From NCBI GenBank assembly GCA_020848905.1, contig JADLHG010000042.1, positions 434,001 through 498,000 of the forward strand: a stretch of 64,000 nt of DNA. Direction: 5' to 3'. Numbering within the stretch: position 1 is the first letter of the stretch; every line of letters begins with the position of its first letter. Both the position numbers and the translations under genes were made by a program. The stretch is from Deltaproteobacteria bacterium (GTDB lineage: Bacteria; Myxococcota_A; Polyangia; GCA-2747355; JADLHG01). The notes under the pieces were generated by a model. It was given only the letters and a program-made list of their open reading frames with translations. It did not search any database and was not told the DNA's origin. Of the stretch, positions 35,523 through 45,946 are shown piece by piece.

Positions 35523-36494
35523 ATGACCGAGGAGAACTTCCGCACCGTCCTGGTGGCGAACCCGAACTCCCAGAACGGCGCACTCGGCCGGAAGTGGAGC
35601 CAGCTCTCGGCGGTCATCGCCGCCAACTTCGGCCCCTTCCACCACCGCTTCACCCGCGGGGTGGGCGACGGCACGCTGCAGACCCGCGCCGCGCTCGACG
35701 AGGGCTACGAGATGGTCGTGGCCATGGGGGGCGACGGCACGATCAGCGAGGTCGTGGACGGCTTCTTCGACCATCGAGGCCCCCGGCGCGCCGGCGCCGT
35801 GCTCGGCGTGCTCCATTTCGGCACGGGAGGGGACTTCCGGCGCACCATCGCCGCGCCGACGAAGCTCGCCGACGGGGCCCGGGCGCTCCGGGGACGCGCC
35901 ACGACCGACGTGGACGTCGGCCGGCTCACCTACGTGGCCAACGACGGCAGCCCTGCCGTGCGGCACTTCGCGAACATCGCCAGCTTCGGCATCGGCGGCC
36001 TGGTGGACAAGTTCGTCAACGAGAGCAGCAAGGCGCTCGGCGGTCGCATCTCTTTCGCGGTGGCCACGCTGCGCGCGATGCGCCGCTACTCGCCGCAGCG
36101 GGCGCGGATCCGCCTCGACGGCGGGGCGCCGCGCGAGGTGACCCTGCAGAACGTGGCGGTCGCGAACGGCCAGTACTTCGGCGGCGGCATGCACATCGCC
36201 CCGACGGCGAAGCTGGACGACGGTCTCTTCGACGTGGTGGCGCTCGGGCCCCTGTCGCTCGGGGACATGGTCTTCCGGGGGCACAAGGTGTACTCGGGGA
36301 CGCACCTCGAGATGCCGCAGGTGAGCCTGGCCCAGGCCCGACAGGTTGACGCCGAGCCGGTCGACCCCGGCGACGAGATCCTCCTCGACGTGGACGGCGA
36401 GACGCCAGGTCGCCTCCCGGCGCGCTTCGAGCTGCTGCCACGAGCGCTGCGCCTGAAGTCGCTCGTCCTTCCCGTCGGAGGATCGATGACATGA
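35523..36494 (+). CDS. Diacylglycerol kinase-family lipid kinase (YegS/DgkB-like)
   Basis: The 323-residue protein starts MTEENFRTVLVANPNSQNGA, the family's nucleotide-binding start, followed by the signature AMGGDGTISEVVDG near residue 63-76 and a substrate-site GTGGDFRRT. The C-terminal beta sandwich contains NIASFGIGGLVDKFV, VAVANGQYFGGGMHIAP and DDGLFDVVAL. These proteins phosphorylate diacylglycerol, sphingoid bases or related lipids on the inner face of the membrane. Its stop overlaps the lnt start (ATGA), so the two lipid-related genes are cotranslated. Two in-frame ATGs lie upstream (35487, 35505) but the family start and promoter favour 35523. Confidence 0.9.
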   Translation: MTEENFRTVLVANPNSQNGALGRKWSQLSAVIAANFGPFHHRFTRGVGDGTLQTRAALDEGYEMVVAMGGDGTISEVVDGFFDHRGPRRAGAVLGVLHFGTGGDFRRTIAAPTKLADGARALRGRATTDVDVGRLTYVANDGSPAVRHFANIASFGIGGLVDKFVNESSKALGGRISFAVATLRAMRRYSPQRARIRLDGGAPREVTLQNVAVANGQYFGGGMHIAPTAKLDDGLFDVVALGPLSLGDMVFRGHKVYSGTHLEMPQVSLAQARQVDAEPVDPGDEILLDVDGETPGRLPARFELLPRALRLKSLVLPVGGSMT

Positions 36495-38095
36495 AGCGCT
36501 GGCAGCGCGTCCTCTGCGCCGTAGCCACTGCCGGCCTGCTCGTTCTCGCCTGCGCGGACCTCGACATCTGGCCGCTCGCGTGGGTGGGCTTCGTGCCGCT
36601 GCTCCTGGCCCTCCGCGACACCTCCCCCCGAGCGGCCTTCTTCTACGGCTGGCTGGCCGGGACCCTCGGCAACGCCGGCGGCTTCTACTGGATCCAGCAC
36701 CTCCTGATGCGCTTCGGCGGCCTCCCCTGGGTCGCCGCCTTTCCGATCTACCTCTTGCTCGTGGCCTATCAGGGCCTCCACTGGGGGGCCTTCGCCTACG
36801 CGATCCGCCGCGCGCACCTCTATCGGCCCACCTTGCCCATGACGCTGCTCGCGCCGCTCTTCATGGTGACGGCCGAGTTCCTCATGCCCTTCATCTTCGA
36901 CTGGTACCTGGCCATCACGCAGGCGTGGGTGGTCCCCGCGATCCAGGTCGCCGATCTGACGGGCCCCCTCGGCGTCACGGCCCTGCTGATGCTCGCGAAC
37001 GGCATGCTCTACGACCTCCTCCAGGCGAGGCTCACGCGCTCCACGTGGCCGCTCCGCCCCCTGGCCATCGGCTCGGCGCTCCTGCTCCTCTCCTTCGGGT
37101 ACGGCGCGCTCCGCGTGCACCAGGTGCGCGCGCAACGGGCCGCGGCGCCCAAGGTGAAGGTGGGCGTGGTCCAGGCCAACATCGGCATCGTGCAGAAGGG
37201 GCGCGCCGAGCTGACCGTCCTGCACCACGCCTTGCACCTTCGCGAGAGCCACAAGCTCCAGGATCAGGGGGCCGAGCTCCTCGTCTGGCCCGAGTCCTCC
37301 TACCCCTACGCCATGCTGCGCACCATGACGCGCGACTGGCCGGAGCGGGACCCCCGCCGGATCATGGTGGGCCTGAAGGTGCCGCTCATCTTCGGAGCCG
37401 TGAGCTTCGAGCCGTCGAGCCGCTTCCCCTACAACACGGCCTACATGATGGAGCCCGACGGCCGCATCACCGGGCGCTTCGACAAGAACTTCCTCCTCGT
37501 CTTCGGCGAGTACATCCCCCTCTACGAGACCTTCCCCGCCTTTCGGCGCTGGTTCCCTGCGATGTCCCACTTCGCGCGGGGCACCGAGGTGACCACCTTC
37601 CCGTTCCGCGGCCACCGCATCGGGCCCATGATCTGCTACGAGGACATCCTCCCCTCTTTCGGCCGCCGCCTGGCGCCGCTCAAACCCAATCTGCTGGTGA
37701 ACGTCACCAACGACGCCTGGTTCGGACAGACCTCCGAGCCGTACGAGCACCTGGCTCTCGCCGTCTTCCGATCGGTCGAGCACCGCCTGGACATGGTCCG
37801 CTCGGTGAACACGGGAGTGAGCGCCTTCATCGACGCCACGGGGCGCGTGGGACCGAAGACCCGCTCCCACGACCCCGTCCTCACACCCGGCGTGCCCCCC
37901 GAAGGTCTCCTCGGCGAGGTAGCGCTCCTGGATGGCGCCAGAACGGTCTACGCCCGGGTCGGGGACCTCTTCGCCTACCTGGCTCTCGCCGGCACGGTCG
38001 CGCTCCTCCTCTGGGCGCGGCGCACCCGCACGACCCAGCCCGCCCCGGCGAAACCGCGCGGCCGAGAGCCCCGCGGCAAGCGGCGCAAGCGGTAG
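36491..38095 (+). CDS. lnt: Apolipoprotein N-acyltransferase
   Basis: Lnt adds the third acyl chain to the N-terminal Cys of lipoproteins in the inner membrane. The 534-residue protein has six or so N-terminal membrane helices (about 1-215), a nitrilase-like periplasmic domain with the catalytic triad Glu in VWPESSYPY (about 268), Lys in RFDKNFLL (about 331) and Cys in MICYEDILP (about 382), and a last membrane helix near 495-515. Length is normal. The ATG overlaps the lipid kinase stop. The window itself encodes several lipoproteins that would be substrates. A basic, Arg/Lys-rich tail ends the protein. Confidence 0.95.
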   Translation: MKRWQRVLCAVATAGLLVLACADLDIWPLAWVGFVPLLLALRDTSPRAAFFYGWLAGTLGNAGGFYWIQHLLMRFGGLPWVAAFPIYLLLVAYQGLHWGAFAYAIRRAHLYRPTLPMTLLAPLFMVTAEFLMPFIFDWYLAITQAWVVPAIQVADLTGPLGVTALLMLANGMLYDLLQARLTRSTWPLRPLAIGSALLLLSFGYGALRVHQVRAQRAAAPKVKVGVVQANIGIVQKGRAELTVLHHALHLRESHKLQDQGAELLVWPESSYPYAMLRTMTRDWPERDPRRIMVGLKVPLIFGAVSFEPSSRFPYNTAYMMEPDGRITGRFDKNFLLVFGEYIPLYETFPAFRRWFPAMSHFARGTEVTTFPFRGHRIGPMICYEDILPSFGRRLAPLKPNLLVNVTNDAWFGQTSEPYEHLALAVFRSVEHRLDMVRSVNTGVSAFIDATGRVGPKTRSHDPVLTPGVPPEGLLGEVALLDGARTVYARVGDLFAYLALAGTVALLLWARRTRTTQPAPAKPRGREPRGKRRKR

Positions 38096-38317
38096 GCGGC
38101 CTCGGCCCCGCGCGAGGAGCTCGTCCCGCGGTGCCGTGGCCATCCCCACGGAAGGGCCGCGCGCCAGCGCGGACGACAGGTTGCAGTTCGCTCGTCGACT
38201 TGCCAAACAGGAGCCGCGGGGAGCCTCGGGCAGCCCGGCCGCTCGGCCACGGCCCCGGCCAAGCCTCCGTTTCTCCTCGATCCGCCCGGTGGCATGGCCG
38301 CTGCAGTTTGCGGCCTC
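38096..38317. other. 222-base gap between lnt and exported-protein gene
   Basis: No gene, tRNA or clear promoter is seen. The stretch is GC-rich with short inverted segments but no convincing terminator. It must hold the promoter of the 728-residue protein gene; nothing in it resembles a standard -35/-10 pair. Confidence 0.4.
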
Positions 38318-40504
38318 ATGGCGATGACCCGAGCCACCCTCATCGGTTTGGCGGCGCTCTTCACGGCCCTCTGCGCCGCGACCGGCGTTCACGCGAAGAC
38401 CCCCGCTCCGGCCGAGGCGCCCTCCCTCGAGCAACGCCGCCGCGAGATCGTGCTGCAGCGACTGACGAGCCTCGGCAACTCGAGGGTCCGCGATCGAGGC
38501 CAGCGCGTCGTGCACGCGAATCAGACCGTCGGCTGGCTCGGCAGCAAGTGGGGTCAACGCGTGGGTCTGGACGCGGCCTTCGCCACCCTGGTCGGGGAGG
38601 GCCAGGTCGACTTCCAGGAAGAGCGCGGCGGTCTGGTGCGCGTCCTCCTCCGCAGCGGCACGGGGACGAAGCTCCTCGGCGAGCTCCGCACCGTCGGCGA
38701 CGAAGAGATCTTCGTCCCCACGAAGCGCGTCGCCGAGGCAACGCGCCGCACGATCGGCGAGGCGCTCCTCGCCGCGGTGGATCGCCTCTCCATGCGTCCG
38801 GCTCGGCCGGTCACCGACTCCACCTGGCTCCAGCCCGAGGAGGACGACAAGGCCCCGGCCGGCACCCGGCGCATCTCCTTCTGGCCGAGCTGGAAGGTGG
38901 CCTATGGGGCCGTCGAACACCCGAGCTGGACCTATGGTGGCCATGCGGCGGACGCGCTCGTCGGCCCCATGAAAGCGCTGAGCAGCATGCTGTATCCTGT
39001 CGCCGGCCTTGGCGAGCACCTGAGTGTGGCCTGGGTCTCCGACCGCAAGCGCGACGGCAGCACTGCCGCCGCGGGCGAGCAGGTACAGCACCGACTCACC
39101 TTCCGGCCGTCCTACAAGGGCGGGGGAGCGCTCTACGAGGAGAAGGCCTTCACGCCCGGCAAGGCGGTGGGCGGCCGCGAGCGCCGCCGCGAGGCGCACC
39201 AACGCGCAGGCTGGCTCAAGGATCAGCTCGCGCGCGCGAAGCGCGGCCAGGTCCCCGAGCGTGAGTGGGCCGTGGCGCAGGCGGTCTTGACCGCCGTCGG
39301 AGCACCCGCCGGGCGCCGCAAGGCGGTCCCGAACCTGGCGCTGGCCGCCCTCTACGGCGACGGAAAGCTCGTCTTCGTGCCGCTCCCCAAGCAAAAGGAC
39401 CACCGCGAGGTTCTCTGGCAACGGGCCGACGGTACCCGCGTCGCTCTCGGCCACGTGGTCGAGGGGACGGCGGGACTCGCCTTCGAGGCGCGGCCCGAGC
39501 TCCTCGCGCGCCGTGACGCCGTGGTGGGCGACGCGATTCTCGCCGCACTGGCGGGTCGCTTCACCTGGCAGAGCTCCACCTTCCGCGAGGGGCAGCACAT
39601 CCCCTCGAGCTCCCCGCTGCGCGAGACAGGCGGGTTCGAGAAGGTTCTCTCCGGGGATCGCGTCGCCGAGGTCATCGGCAAGTCGCTCCCGCCCGCGCTA
39701 CGCGAGCTCGTCGAGGTCAAGCGGGACGACAAGCCCGTGGTCTTCCGCTGGAGCTCGACCACGCTGCCCCCGACGTGGTCGTGGTCCAGCTCGCGCAAAC
39801 TCGCCGAGGACCAGATCGTCGAGCACACGCTGACGTGGGAGAACAACTATTACCTCGGGCGGCAGCTCACCTACAGCTACGCCATTCACAGCCGCTACCC
39901 GGCGCTCCAGCCGCCGCGCCGGACCGAAGCGGCCGCCGACCGGCGGATCGCGATCGACGTGCCGCGAAGCTCCCTCCTCGCCAGCCGCCTGAACGACGTA
40001 CGGGTGCTCAGGACGCGCGAGGACATCGAGGGCTACGTGGCGCGCCTCTTCCTCGAGCACTCGCACGTCAGCGACGATGTGGCGGGCATCTATGCCGAGA
40101 TGCTGAGCACGCGCCGCACGGGGGAGTGGAAGATGGCCGAGGGGACGGAGCCCCTCTGGCGCGAGGCGTTCGCCAAGGTGGGCTGCATCAGCGCGAAGGA
40201 GGCCCTGAAGCGCGTCTCGCGCCGGCCGGCCTTCAAGGCGCTCGTGGTCAAGCTCGCGGCGCTCGAGGACTCGAGCAAGAACGAGATGTGGCACCAGCTC
40301 GCCGTGAACAAGCTCACGACCCGCGACGAGATCCGCACCTTCATCGCGCTCTACCGCCACCTCTTCCCCGACCTGGCGCTGAGTTACATCTACTCGGGCG
40401 GCCTCCACGGCAACCCCTACTGGCGCGCCTTCGCCCAGGGCACGAAGGAGCTCTGGCTCACCGAGCTCCGCACCGCGGGCGCCTTCGAGAACCCGCTCAG
40501 GTAG
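38318..40504 (+). CDS. Large exported protein with internal duplication, unknown function
   Basis: I do not recognise this 728-residue protein. It has a signal peptide (TLIGLAALFTALCAATGVHA) and no further membrane segment. Two halves look like copies: AAFATLVGEGQVDFQEERGG with TRRTIGEALLAAVDRLSM (about 85-157) matches LALAALYGDGKLVFVPLPKQ with RDAVVGDAILAALAGRFTW (about 340-417). Each copy is followed by a Trp-rich beta section (FWPSWKVAYGAVEHPSW; FRWSSTTLPPTWSWSS). The C-terminal 190 residues are helical and charged. It may be an envelope protein. The start could be 38318 or 38324; no Shine-Dalgarno helps. It leads three exported-protein genes at 38-44 kb. Confidence 0.72.
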   Translation: MAMTRATLIGLAALFTALCAATGVHAKTPAPAEAPSLEQRRREIVLQRLTSLGNSRVRDRGQRVVHANQTVGWLGSKWGQRVGLDAAFATLVGEGQVDFQEERGGLVRVLLRSGTGTKLLGELRTVGDEEIFVPTKRVAEATRRTIGEALLAAVDRLSMRPARPVTDSTWLQPEEDDKAPAGTRRISFWPSWKVAYGAVEHPSWTYGGHAADALVGPMKALSSMLYPVAGLGEHLSVAWVSDRKRDGSTAAAGEQVQHRLTFRPSYKGGGALYEEKAFTPGKAVGGRERRREAHQRAGWLKDQLARAKRGQVPEREWAVAQAVLTAVGAPAGRRKAVPNLALAALYGDGKLVFVPLPKQKDHREVLWQRADGTRVALGHVVEGTAGLAFEARPELLARRDAVVGDAILAALAGRFTWQSSTFREGQHIPSSSPLRETGGFEKVLSGDRVAEVIGKSLPPALRELVEVKRDDKPVVFRWSSTTLPPTWSWSSSRKLAEDQIVEHTLTWENNYYLGRQLTYSYAIHSRYPALQPPRRTEAAADRRIAIDVPRSSLLASRLNDVRVLRTREDIEGYVARLFLEHSHVSDDVAGIYAEMLSTRRTGEWKMAEGTEPLWREAFAKVGCISAKEALKRVSRRPAFKALVVKLAALEDSSKNEMWHQLAVNKLTTRDEIRTFIALYRHLFPDLALSYIYSGGLHGNPYWRAFAQGTKELWLTELRTAGAFENPLR

Positions 40505-40573
40505 CTCGGCCGACGGCCATCGCCGGGTTAATCCCTTGGCCCGCCACCAGCTTGTGTGTTATTTCCCGCACCC

Positions 40574-43156
40574 ATGAATCCGCGTGTGCGTCAGCTGGGG
40601 GCATCGCTCGTCTTCGCCGCAGGTCTCGCGCTCCTTCCGTCGCCGGGCCACGCCCAGCGCAAGGCAGTGCCTCCACCCATCCATCCCGACACGCTCCCCA
40701 CCCTGATCCAGGACTGGGCGCTGCCGGCCTCTCTCGCCCCGTTCGTGACGAACAGCCACGCTCCGCGCATGACCCGCAAGGGGCAGACGCTCTACGTCTA
40801 CGACCACCACGGGCGGCGACTCGTGGCCGCGAACGCGTCGAGCGGCAAGGTGCTCTGGCACGCCCCCGTCCCCGGTCGCTCGGACCTGGCCTTCGCCTTC
40901 ACCCCCTTCCTCGGGAAGGCAGAGGTGTACGTGGCCTCGGACGGCTACCTCTGCGCGTTTCACGGCGCCAAGGGGACCAAGCTCTGGGACCTCGGCCTGA
41001 AGGGCGTGCCCGTGAACGGCATGGCCCGCTCGAAGCACCACCTCTATCTGCCGTGGATCCGCGTCGCCTCGGGGCGGGGGGTCCCCGGCGTGAACGTGTG
41101 GGCCGTGGACGCCCGCAACGGGCGCGTGGAGTGGACCAAGCGCTTCCCCGGCATGATGGCCTACCTCGAGGGGGACGCCGACGGCGCCTACTACGTGGCC
41201 GACGACGGCACCGTGCTCGCACTCACCCCCGACCGCGGCGACCCGCGCTGGCAGACCCGCGTCACCGGCCGGGTGGAAGATCCGCCGATCCTGAGCGGGA
41301 ACCGCCTGTACGTCAGCACGGTGAACCGCAAGGCCGGCTGGTCCGGCAGCGCCCTCTACGCCCTCGACCTCAAGAAGGGCAAGATCCTCTGGGAGCAGAA
41401 GCTCGCCTCGCCGAAGGTGGCCAAGTTTCTCGTCGACGACCAGCTCGTGACCGTCGAGACGGACGGACGCCTCTCGGTCTTCGACGCCGCCGGAAAGCGC
41501 ACCACCGAGATCCTGCTCGCCTTCGGCGACGCGCCCACGAGCCTCAAGCTCGCCGCGGGGGACAATCGGGCCTACGTCTTCTCGAGTCACCCCGACGGGA
41601 ACGGCTACGTCTGGCTGGTGGACCTCGAGAAGAAGCGCGTGGTCGCCACCGCGAACGCGCTCGACCTGAAGGCGCGCAGCATGCTCCCCGGGGACAAGGT
41701 CGTCTACCTGGATGGCGAGGACGGCACCGTCTACACCTATCGCCTCGACCGCAGCCAGCGGCCGCGACGACCGGCCTTCCCGCCCGAGGAGTTCGCGCAG
41801 GACCTGATCGAGCGGGCGAAGGGGGCGCGAACGCCTCAGCCTGGGCTGGTCCTCAAGCTGGCCGGCCTGGGAGTGAAGGCGATCAAGGTCATGGAGGCGG
41901 CCCTCGAGCACGCGAACGTCTTCGTGGTCGACGCGGTGGCCGCGGCGATCGCGCACCTGGAGACGAAGCGCTCGGTCCCGGCCCTGCTGAAGGCGCTCGG
42001 ACGATTGCGCACCGTCCCGCCCGTGGGGGCCACCGACCCGATGCTCTCCGTCGTGGACGCGCTCGCTCGGCTGCGCGACGGCAAGGCCGTCGTGCCGCTG
42101 CAGAAACTGATGGAGGACGAGACGCAGGGGCACCACCGCCGGCGCGCGGCCTACGTGGCCCTCGGAGCCGTCGGCACCCCGGCCGCGCTCGCGCCGCTCT
42201 GGGCCTTCCGTGCAGCGCGGCAGGTGAACACGATCCGCTTCGAGCCCGTGGGGATGACCTCTTCGCTCGAGCAGGGCGTGGAGCAGGACGGAGACGGCGA
42301 CCGCTCCGCCGAGGACGCCCGTCGTCGCACGGCGATCCTCGGCAAGGGGAAGGGAGGCGCCGCCTTCGTCGCCGCGCTGTCGCCGTTCCTCGGCGGGTAC
42401 AACGACGTGTGGGTAGGCAAGGCAGATGGCACGGGAGGCATGGCCGCGCCGCTCTTCACCGGCGTCACGCGGCCCGAGGTGAACGCGGGGCAGTTCCTTC
42501 GCCTCGGCGCCGTGCAGGTGGGCGACAAGGGCCAGGTCACCCTCACGCTGCAGCGCCTGGAGGGCAAGTCCTGGGTCAACGACAAGCCCACCCCGCTCTC
42601 TCTCGAGGAGCTGGCGGCGGATTCTGACGGCGACGGCCTCCCCGACCTCGTCGAGCGCCGGCTGCGCCTCTGCGTGCACCACCCGGACTGCGACGGGGAC
42701 GGCCTCAAGGACAGCGAGGACGGCAACCCCTTGGCCTCCGGCAAGGAGAAGCCGACCGCGGACCAGGAGCTCTTCCGCGAGGCCTTCTTCGCCTACTTCG
42801 CCTTCCTCAAGCGCCGCGGCATCGTGGTGGTGGACCCCGGCGACGGACCCTCCTTCGAGGTCTACGGTCGCAGGGACCCGGTCATCTCGCTGCGTCGCTC
42901 GACAATTGAGCGCCTCCGCAAGGAGGCGGGGCTGCACGCCGCCGACTACGTCTCCTTCGGCGGCCCCTACCCCGAGGGGACCGGCTCCGGCGGCGCGCTG
43001 CCCAAGGTGGTCTACGACAAGAAGGGCAAGCAGGCCACGCTGGGGATGGACATCGTGCGGTCGGGGGATAACGGCGTGGCCTACAACGTCACGCTGCAGA
43101 AGAGCGGCAAGGTCTGGGTCGTGACGCGTCTCGCCCGGGTCTGGGCTACGCAGTAG
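40574..43156 (+). CDS. Exported PQQ-like beta-propeller protein with HEAT and calcium-binding segments
   Basis: The 860-residue protein has a signal peptide ending near GHAQRK. Residues about 45-415 are PQQ/WD-like propeller repeats with recurrent W and G-turns (YVYDHHGRRLVAANASSGKV, ALDLKKGKILWEQKLASPKV, YTYRLDRSQ). A HEAT-like helical part follows (about 430-550; LEHANVFVVDAVAAAIAHLE). Near 683-720 there are thrombospondin type 3-like calcium loops, DSDGDGLPDLVE and DCDGDGLKDSEDG. The last part is beta-rich and ends VTRLARVWATQ. It is likely a periplasmic or surface scaffold; no catalytic motif is clear. The ATG at 40574 gives the best signal peptide. Confidence 0.8.
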   Translation: MNPRVRQLGASLVFAAGLALLPSPGHAQRKAVPPPIHPDTLPTLIQDWALPASLAPFVTNSHAPRMTRKGQTLYVYDHHGRRLVAANASSGKVLWHAPVPGRSDLAFAFTPFLGKAEVYVASDGYLCAFHGAKGTKLWDLGLKGVPVNGMARSKHHLYLPWIRVASGRGVPGVNVWAVDARNGRVEWTKRFPGMMAYLEGDADGAYYVADDGTVLALTPDRGDPRWQTRVTGRVEDPPILSGNRLYVSTVNRKAGWSGSALYALDLKKGKILWEQKLASPKVAKFLVDDQLVTVETDGRLSVFDAAGKRTTEILLAFGDAPTSLKLAAGDNRAYVFSSHPDGNGYVWLVDLEKKRVVATANALDLKARSMLPGDKVVYLDGEDGTVYTYRLDRSQRPRRPAFPPEEFAQDLIERAKGARTPQPGLVLKLAGLGVKAIKVMEAALEHANVFVVDAVAAAIAHLETKRSVPALLKALGRLRTVPPVGATDPMLSVVDALARLRDGKAVVPLQKLMEDETQGHHRRRAAYVALGAVGTPAALAPLWAFRAARQVNTIRFEPVGMTSSLEQGVEQDGDGDRSAEDARRRTAILGKGKGGAAFVAALSPFLGGYNDVWVGKADGTGGMAAPLFTGVTRPEVNAGQFLRLGAVQVGDKGQVTLTLQRLEGKSWVNDKPTPLSLEELAADSDGDGLPDLVERRLRLCVHHPDCDGDGLKDSEDGNPLASGKEKPTADQELFREAFFAYFAFLKRRGIVVVDPGDGPSFEVYGRRDPVISLRRSTIERLRKEAGLHAADYVSFGGPYPEGTGSGGALPKVVYDKKGKQATLGMDIVRSGDNGVAYNVTLQKSGKVWVVTRLARVWATQ

Positions 43157-43218
43157 CTAGGAAGCGACGCCCCCCCTCCCCCGCTGGCCTCCGCCCCGGC
43201 AGTCGCCCCGCCGGGCCC

Positions 43219-44259
43219 TCAGTTGCGCAAGGCGAACGGCCACTGCAGGCGGGCGTCGGGACCCGAGAACTTGGGGAACGGAGCAGCGCGCACCAGGCGC
43301 TCGAGGCACTTCGCCGCCGGACTCGTGGCCAGCGCCCCCGAGACCTTCACCGACTTCACCTGCCCCGCGGGCGTCACGACGACCTCCGTCGGAAGCTCGC
43401 CCGTGACCCCGAACTGGTCGAAGCAGGTGTGCAGGTCCTCGCTCACCGTGTCCATGATCGGCTTCACCTGGGCCTGCTGGAGCCGCCCGGGGAGCTTGAC
43501 GCGCTTCACGACCCGCTTGGGCTGATTCTGCTCGCAGGTCATGTCGGTGCGGTCCACGCGATACGAGCGGGTGGCCTTGGGCGAGGCGGCGTACACCTGG
43601 CCGGCGCACTTGTGAAAGAGGCGCCACCCGACGAGCTCGAAGGTCAGCACGCCGTACTTGAAGCGCTTGCCCACCTTGGTGACCCCCGCCTCGGGGCGAA
43701 AGAGCAGGTCGAGGCGCAGGTGCGGCAGGATCTCCTGCTTGAACCGCGCCTCGGTGGTCCCCTTCGGCAGCTCCACCGTCTGCGTGGCCATCGTGATGTC
43801 CCCGAAGTCGTACGCCGCCCCCGCCCCCTTCTTCACCAGGATGTCCTTCGGCAGCTTGAAGAGAAAGAAGCGGGCCTTGGCCAGGTCCCCACCCTCCCGG
43901 TCGGCGAGAGGCTGGGCGCAGGTGAGGCAGCCCCGGATCGAGACCTCCATGCGCGGGGGATCCCCGGGCTGGAACTTCACCACGAGCGGTCCGGCGGGAC
44001 CCGGCGCCACCCCGTACGCGTAGACCTTCGCCTGCCGCTGGGCCTTGAGCCGGTCGTTCAACGCCGTGCAGAAGAGGCGACGGAAGTGCGTCGTCTCGTG
44101 CTCGCACGAGGCCACGAAGGGACGGAGCATGCGCGGCAGGTTCAGGATCCGGTACGCCCCGCGCGAGGCTCCCTCGTAGGTGGCCTCGGCCGCCGAGGCC
44201 GAGCCCGCGCCGAGGCCGACCGTCGCCCCGAGAGCCACTATCTTCGCCAAGCTGTGCAT
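43219..44259 (-). CDS. Exported protein with TonB/AgmX-like C-terminal domain
   Basis: The 346-residue protein has a good ribosome site (AAGGAG) and a signal peptide (KIVALGATVGLGAGSASA). The central part has several cysteines (ASCEHETTH, RRLFCTALND, RGCLTCAQPL, HKCAGQV) and alternating strands. The C-terminal 70 residues (LHTCFDQFGVTGELPTEVVV, then TPAGQVKSVKVSG, AAKCLERLVRAAPFPKF) match the pattern of TonB-like or AgmX/PglI C-terminal domains common in myxobacteria, which pack in the periplasm. There is no N-terminal anchor beyond the signal. It is convergent with the propeller gene. Function unknown; a periplasmic binding role is likely. Confidence 0.75.
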   Translation of the reverse strand: MHSLAKIVALGATVGLGAGSASAAEATYEGASRGAYRILNLPRMLRPFVASCEHETTHFRRLFCTALNDRLKAQRQAKVYAYGVAPGPAGPLVVKFQPGDPPRMEVSIRGCLTCAQPLADREGGDLAKARFFLFKLPKDILVKKGAGAAYDFGDITMATQTVELPKGTTEARFKQEILPHLRLDLLFRPEAGVTKVGKRFKYGVLTFELVGWRLFHKCAGQVYAASPKATRSYRVDRTDMTCEQNQPKRVVKRVKLPGRLQQAQVKPIMDTVSEDLHTCFDQFGVTGELPTEVVVTPAGQVKSVKVSGALATSPAAKCLERLVRAAPFPKFSGPDARLQWPFALRN

Positions 44260-44415
44260 GAAACGTCTCCTTCGGCGCGCGCAGCATAGCCAGATCGTTC
44301 GTGCCTCGCCAGTCCCAAGGCGCCTCGCACCCTTGGGCTGCTGACCGGCCCGCGCGCAGAGCTGCGCCCGCCGAAACGGCGCCCTCCCCGGGGCTTCGCC
44401 GCACCGCGTTTCCCC

Positions 44416-44444
44416 TTGAATGTTCGCCGCCTGGCTGGTATAAC
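44416..44444 (+). promoter_or_regulatory. Sigma70 promoter for the icd operon
   Basis: TTGAAT (44416-44421), a 17-base spacer and TATAAC (44439-44444, five of six) lie 50 bases before the icd ATG, with GAGGGA as ribosome site. It is one of the best promoters in the window. Confidence 0.7.
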
Positions 44445-44494
44445 GCGGCCGCATTGCAACCAATGGTCATCTTTTGACTTTTCGAGGGAACGCC

Positions 44495-45928
<1,434 letters not shown>

Positions 45929-45946
45929 AGCAGAAGGAGGCCCTCC

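Noticed and set aside
36086-39598. Very long minus-strand open frame (over 1100 residues) opposite the lipid kinase, lnt and exported-protein genes
   Set aside because: It is antisense to three well-supported genes, has Arg/Glu/Gly-skewed composition typical of high-GC shadow frames, and matches no family.
40574-43156. The propeller protein as the missing beta-propeller of the MoxR-vWA system
   Set aside because: It has a signal peptide and lies more than 10 kb away on the other side of the TCA operon, so a cytoplasmic complex with MoxR is unlikely.
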